The notes under the pieces: generated by a model
Seen by the model: the letters and a program-made list of their open reading frames with translations, nothing else
Databases searched by the model: none
What the model was told of the DNA's origin: nothing
Shown: piece after piece, positions 61,930 through 64,000 of the stretch
How positions within the stretch are numbered: the first letter of the stretch is position 1
Layout: the number at the start of each line of letters is the position of its first letter
Origin: Microbacterium sp. 70-16
GTDB lineage: Bacteria > Actinomycetota > Actinomycetes > Actinomycetales > Microbacteriaceae
Length of the DNA: 64,000 nucleotides
Reading direction: 5' to 3'
NCBI RefSeq assembly: GCF_001898315.1
Contig: NZ_MKTQ01000016.1
Span: 61,923-125,922, forward strand
Translations under genes and position numbers: made by a program

Positions 61930-62559
61930 GTGACGACTGTTCTGCTCACCGGCTTCGAGGCGTTCGCGGGCGACGCCGCGAATCCCTCCGGCGACGCCGT
62001 GCGCACCCTGGCCGCCGAGTGGGACGGGCCCGCGAACCTGGTGACCGAGGTGCTGCCGGTGACGTTCGCGGGGGCCGCGGCGCGCCTGCGCGCGCTGATC
62101 GCCGAGCACTCCCCCGACGTCGTGCTGGCTGCGGGGCTCGCCGGTGGCACAGCGGCGATCCGCGTCGAGCGTGTCGCGGTGAACCTCGTCGATGCCCGCA
62201 TCCCCGACAACGACGGCGCGCAGCCGCTCGACGAGCCGAGCGTCGCGGGGGCTGCGACCGGCCGTTTCGCGACGCTGCCGACGAAGGCGATCGCGGCGGC
62301 GATCCGCGCCGCAGGCATCCCCGCCGACGTGTCGTACTCGGCCGGAACGTTCGTGTGCAACCACGTGTTCTTCACAGCACTGGATGCCGCGGCCCCCACC
62401 ACCCATGCCGGGTTCATCCACGTGCCGTGGGCGACGGGTCAGGCTCCGGCCGGCATCCCGTCGCTCGACCTGCGCGACATCACCCGCGCCCTGCGCATCG
62501 CGATCGAGACCGCGCTCACCGGCGCCGACGACGGCCTGGTCGGCGGCGCGCTGCACTGA
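61930..62559 (+). CDS. pcp: pyroglutamyl-peptidase I
   Basis: 209-residue cytosolic cysteine peptidase (C15) removing N-terminal pyroglutamate. The triad is E in RVERVAVN, C in AGTFVCNHVFF and H in GFIHVPW; LLTGFEAFAGDAANPS is the N-terminal signature. It follows acdS by 20 nt but has its own leaderless promoter. The fourth AACAGGC repeat starts right behind it. Confidence 0.94.
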   Translation: MTTVLLTGFEAFAGDAANPSGDAVRTLAAEWDGPANLVTEVLPVTFAGAAARLRALIAEHSPDVVLAAGLAGGTAAIRVERVAVNLVDARIPDNDGAQPLDEPSVAGAATGRFATLPTKAIAAAIRAAGIPADVSYSAGTFVCNHVFFTALDAAAPTTHAGFIHVPWATGQAPAGIPSLDLRDITRALRIAIETALTGADDGLVGGALH

Positions 62560-62565
62560 CGAGCG

Positions 62566-62645
62566 CGCCCCAGAACAGGCATCCGCACCAGAACAGGCAG
62601 ATCCTGCGGGAATCGGCCTGTTCTCGCGCGATTGCCTGTCCGGGG
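62566..62645. repeat. AACAGGC phased tetrad, copy 4
   Basis: CAGAACAGGC at 62571 and 62589; inverted GCCTGTTCTC at 62616 and GCCTGTCC at 62634 (last unit truncated). Spacings 18, 45 and 18 bp as in copies 1 and 3. Between the convergent pcp and ispG genes. Confidence 0.9.
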
Positions 62646-62666
62646 TGCCGGCGGGCGGCGGCCGCC

Positions 62667-63818
62667 TCAGGCGGTGATGACCTGCGCCGTCCCGACCTTC
62701 GCGTCGGGGCCCATCTCGTCGGCGAGGCGGTTCGCCTCTTCGATGAGGGTTGCGACGATGTCCGCCTCGGGCACGGTCTTGATGACCTCGCCCTTGACGA
62801 AGATCTGGCCCTTGCCGTTGCCGGATGCCACGCCCAGGTCGGCGTCGCGCGCCTCGCCGGGACCGTTGACGACGCAACCCATGACGGCCACGCGCAGCGG
62901 CACGGTCATGTCCTTGAGACCCTCGGTGACGCTGTCGGCGAGCGTGTAGACGTCGACCTGCGCGCGACCGCACGAGGGGCACGAGACGATCTCGAGCTTG
63001 CGCTCGCGCAGATTCAGCGACTGCAGGATCTGGTGGCCGACCTTGACCTCCTCCGCGGGCGGTGCCGACAGCGAGACGCGGATCGTGTCGCCGATGCCCT
63101 CGGCCAGCAGGATGCCGAACGCCGTCGCGGACTTGATCGTGCCCTGGAAGGCCGGCCCGGCCTCGGTCACACCGAGGTGCAGCGGCCAGTCACCACGCTC
63201 GGCGAGCAGCCGGTACGCCTTGACCATGACGATGGGGTCGTTGTGCTTGACCGAGATCTTGAAGTCGTGGAAGTCGTGTTCTTCGAAGAGGGATGCCTCC
63301 CACACGGCGCTCTCGGCGAGCGCCTCCGGCGTCGCCTTGCCGTACTTCTCGAGCAGGCGACGGTCGAGCGATCCGGCGTTCACGCCGATGCGCAGCGACA
63401 CCCCGGCATCCTTCGCCGCCTTCGCGATCGCGCCGACCTGATCGTCGAACTTGCGGATGTTGCCCGGGTTCACGCGCACAGCGGCGCAGCCGGCGTCGAT
63501 CGCCTGGAAGACGTACTTCGGCTGGAAGTGGATGTCGGCGATGACCGGGATCTGGCTCTTCTTCGCGATGATGTGCAGCACATCGGCGTCGTCCTGCGAG
63601 GGCACCGCGACACGCACGATCTCGCAGCCGGATGCCGTGAGCTCGGCGATCTGCTGCAGAGTTCCGTTGATGTTGGTCGTCGGCGTCGTGCACATCGACT
63701 GCACGCTCACGGGCGCGTCGCCACCGACGAGCACCTTGCCGACCTTGATCTGACGACTCTTGCGACGCGGGGAGAGGACGTCCGGCACGCGCGGCATCCC
63801 GAGATTCACTGCTGGCAC
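62667..63818 (-). CDS. ispG: 4-hydroxy-3-methylbut-2-en-1-yl diphosphate synthase
   Basis: 383 residues, penultimate step of the MEP isoprenoid pathway; [4Fe-4S] enzyme. Cluster cysteines lie in SCPSCGRAQ and [29 protein letters not shown] and [16 protein letters not shown] mark the barrel. GTG at 63818 ([13 protein letters not shown]) is supported by TAGGCT 7 nt upstream. Divergent from the trp-type leader. Other MEP genes are not in the window. Confidence 0.95.
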   Translation of the reverse strand: MPAVNLGMPRVPDVLSPRRKSRQIKVGKVLVGGDAPVSVQSMCTTPTTNINGTLQQIAELTASGCEIVRVAVPSQDDADVLHIIAKKSQIPVIADIHFQPKYVFQAIDAGCAAVRVNPGNIRKFDDQVGAIAKAAKDAGVSLRIGVNAGSLDRRLLEKYGKATPEALAESAVWEASLFEEHDFHDFKISVKHNDPIVMVKAYRLLAERGDWPLHLGVTEAGPAFQGTIKSATAFGILLAEGIGDTIRVSLSAPPAEEVKVGHQILQSLNLRERKLEIVSCPSCGRAQVDVYTLADSVTEGLKDMTVPLRVAVMGCVVNGPGEARDADLGVASGNGKGQIFVKGEVIKTVPEADIVATLIEEANRLADEMGPDAKVGTAQVITA

Positions 63819-63825
63819 GCCCCTC

Positions 63826-63831
63826 AGCCTA
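63826..63831 (-). promoter_or_regulatory. -10 box of ispG
   Basis: TAGGCT, minus strand, 7 nt before the GTG at 63818. Confidence 0.55.
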
Positions 63832-63879
63832 CGCCGCGGGGGCTGGTGCGAGGCTGAACTGTTCGTGTGCCCGCGGTCT

Positions 63880-63885
63880 GATAAT
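63880..63885 (+). promoter_or_regulatory. -10 box of the Trp leader
   Basis: GATAAT, 8 nt before the leader ATG; no ribosome-binding site between. The -35 region is not clear. Confidence 0.55.
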
Positions 63886-63893
63886 GTGACCGC

Positions 63894-63929
63894 ATGTTCG
63901 CGAACACCTCCTGGTGGCCCACCCGCTGA
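63894..63929 (+). CDS. trpL: Trp-rich leader peptide (attenuator)
   Basis: Eleven codons, [11 protein letters not shown], with two consecutive tryptophan codons at 63912-63917, ending TGA. With no Shine-Dalgarno and GATAAT 8 nt upstream, translation would start on the 5' end of the message. Followed by mutually exclusive stems and a terminator at 63956. Ribosome stalling at the Trp codons when charged tRNA-Trp is scarce should free the antiterminator. The controlled genes, probably trpE or another tryptophan-pathway operon, lie past the window edge. Confidence 0.8.
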   Translation: MFANTSWWPTR

Positions 63930-63980
63930 GGCGGTGTGCTCGCGACCCACGACACAGACCGCCCTCGAGGCGGTCTTTTC
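63928..63980 (+). terminator. Trp attenuator: antiterminator and terminator stems
   Basis: Terminator: AGACCGCC (63956-63963) pairs with GGCGGTCT (63969-63976), then TTTTC. Alternative: GAGGCGGT (63928-63935), directly behind the leader stop, can pair with ACCGCC-CTC (63958-63966) and break the terminator; it can also pair back with CACCCGC over the leader's end. Confidence 0.75.
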
Positions 63981-64000
63981 GTTCCCGGACGAATGCAGCC

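Overview
The window is a stretch of a high-GC actinobacterial chromosome, most likely Microbacterium or a close relative in Microbacteriaceae. I infer this from the very high GC content, gene orders such as dapA-rnj, nusA-ylxR-infB-rbfA-truB and thioredoxin-DUF4395, the DUF5302 small protein, the CE1758/CE1759 oxidoreductase pair, an LAxTG sorting signal, and the constant use of the heptamer GGATGCC. Nothing looks like prophage, an IS element, CRISPR, rRNA or tRNA. Most of the region is core chromosome, with a few accessory genes that are often bordered by palindromic repeats.

Layout. 0-12 kb: lysine synthesis and RNA decay (dapA, RNase J, dapB), thymidylate synthesis (thyA-folA), a thioredoxin/DUF4395 pair, an OsmC peroxidase, a SULA-type epimerase, two GNATs, an aminoglycoside phosphotransferase-like kinase and a histidine phosphatase. 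12-23 kb: an aldo/keto reductase with a degenerate catalytic tetrad, PNPase, DUF5302, a GH15 glucanohydrolase, a glycosyltransferase fused to an SGNH hydrolase, a DedA protein fused to a class I amidotransferase, and an FMN reductase with its luciferase-like partner. 23-36 kb: a sortase-anchored surface protein, a membrane acyltransferase, rpsO, DUF167, YceI, FKBP, a PrsW protease, a FAH-family hydrolase, aspartase, a phosphodiesterase and a Pit phosphate transporter with a candidate PHO box. 36-47 kb: an S9 peptidase, an AbiEi/DUF559-like nuclease gene between two repeat copies, phosphofructokinase, an SNF2 helicase, a glycerophosphodiesterase, deoC, ribF and small membrane proteins. 46-53 kb: the translation/transcription cluster truB, mutY, rbfA, infB, ylxR and nusA, without rimP upstream of nusA. 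53-64 kb: an acetate-type transporter, a LOG protein, an MGT glycosyltransferase, proS, a phd-vapC toxin-antitoxin pair leading into an RNB ribonuclease, a gntR-acdS-pcp block (ACC deaminase) between two more repeat copies, ispG, and at the right edge a Trp-rich leader peptide with an attenuator whose operon lies outside the window.

Two organising themes stand out. First, about 25 genes have a TANNNT-like -10 box ending 6-8 nt (mostly exactly 6) before the start codon and no separate Shine-Dalgarno, so leaderless initiation looks like the default here. truB and mutY share a 48-bp mirror-image promoter of this kind. Second, gene 3' ends carry long palindromes. Four of these form one family: two direct 9-bp AAAACAGGC-like units 18 bp apart, followed by two inverted units, also 18 bp apart. 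The four copies bracket the DUF559 nuclease gene and the gntR-acdS-pcp block. A further palindrome with unrelated sequence but the same 18-bp phasing lies behind folA. I consider this phased-tetrad element the most promising undescribed structure in the window.
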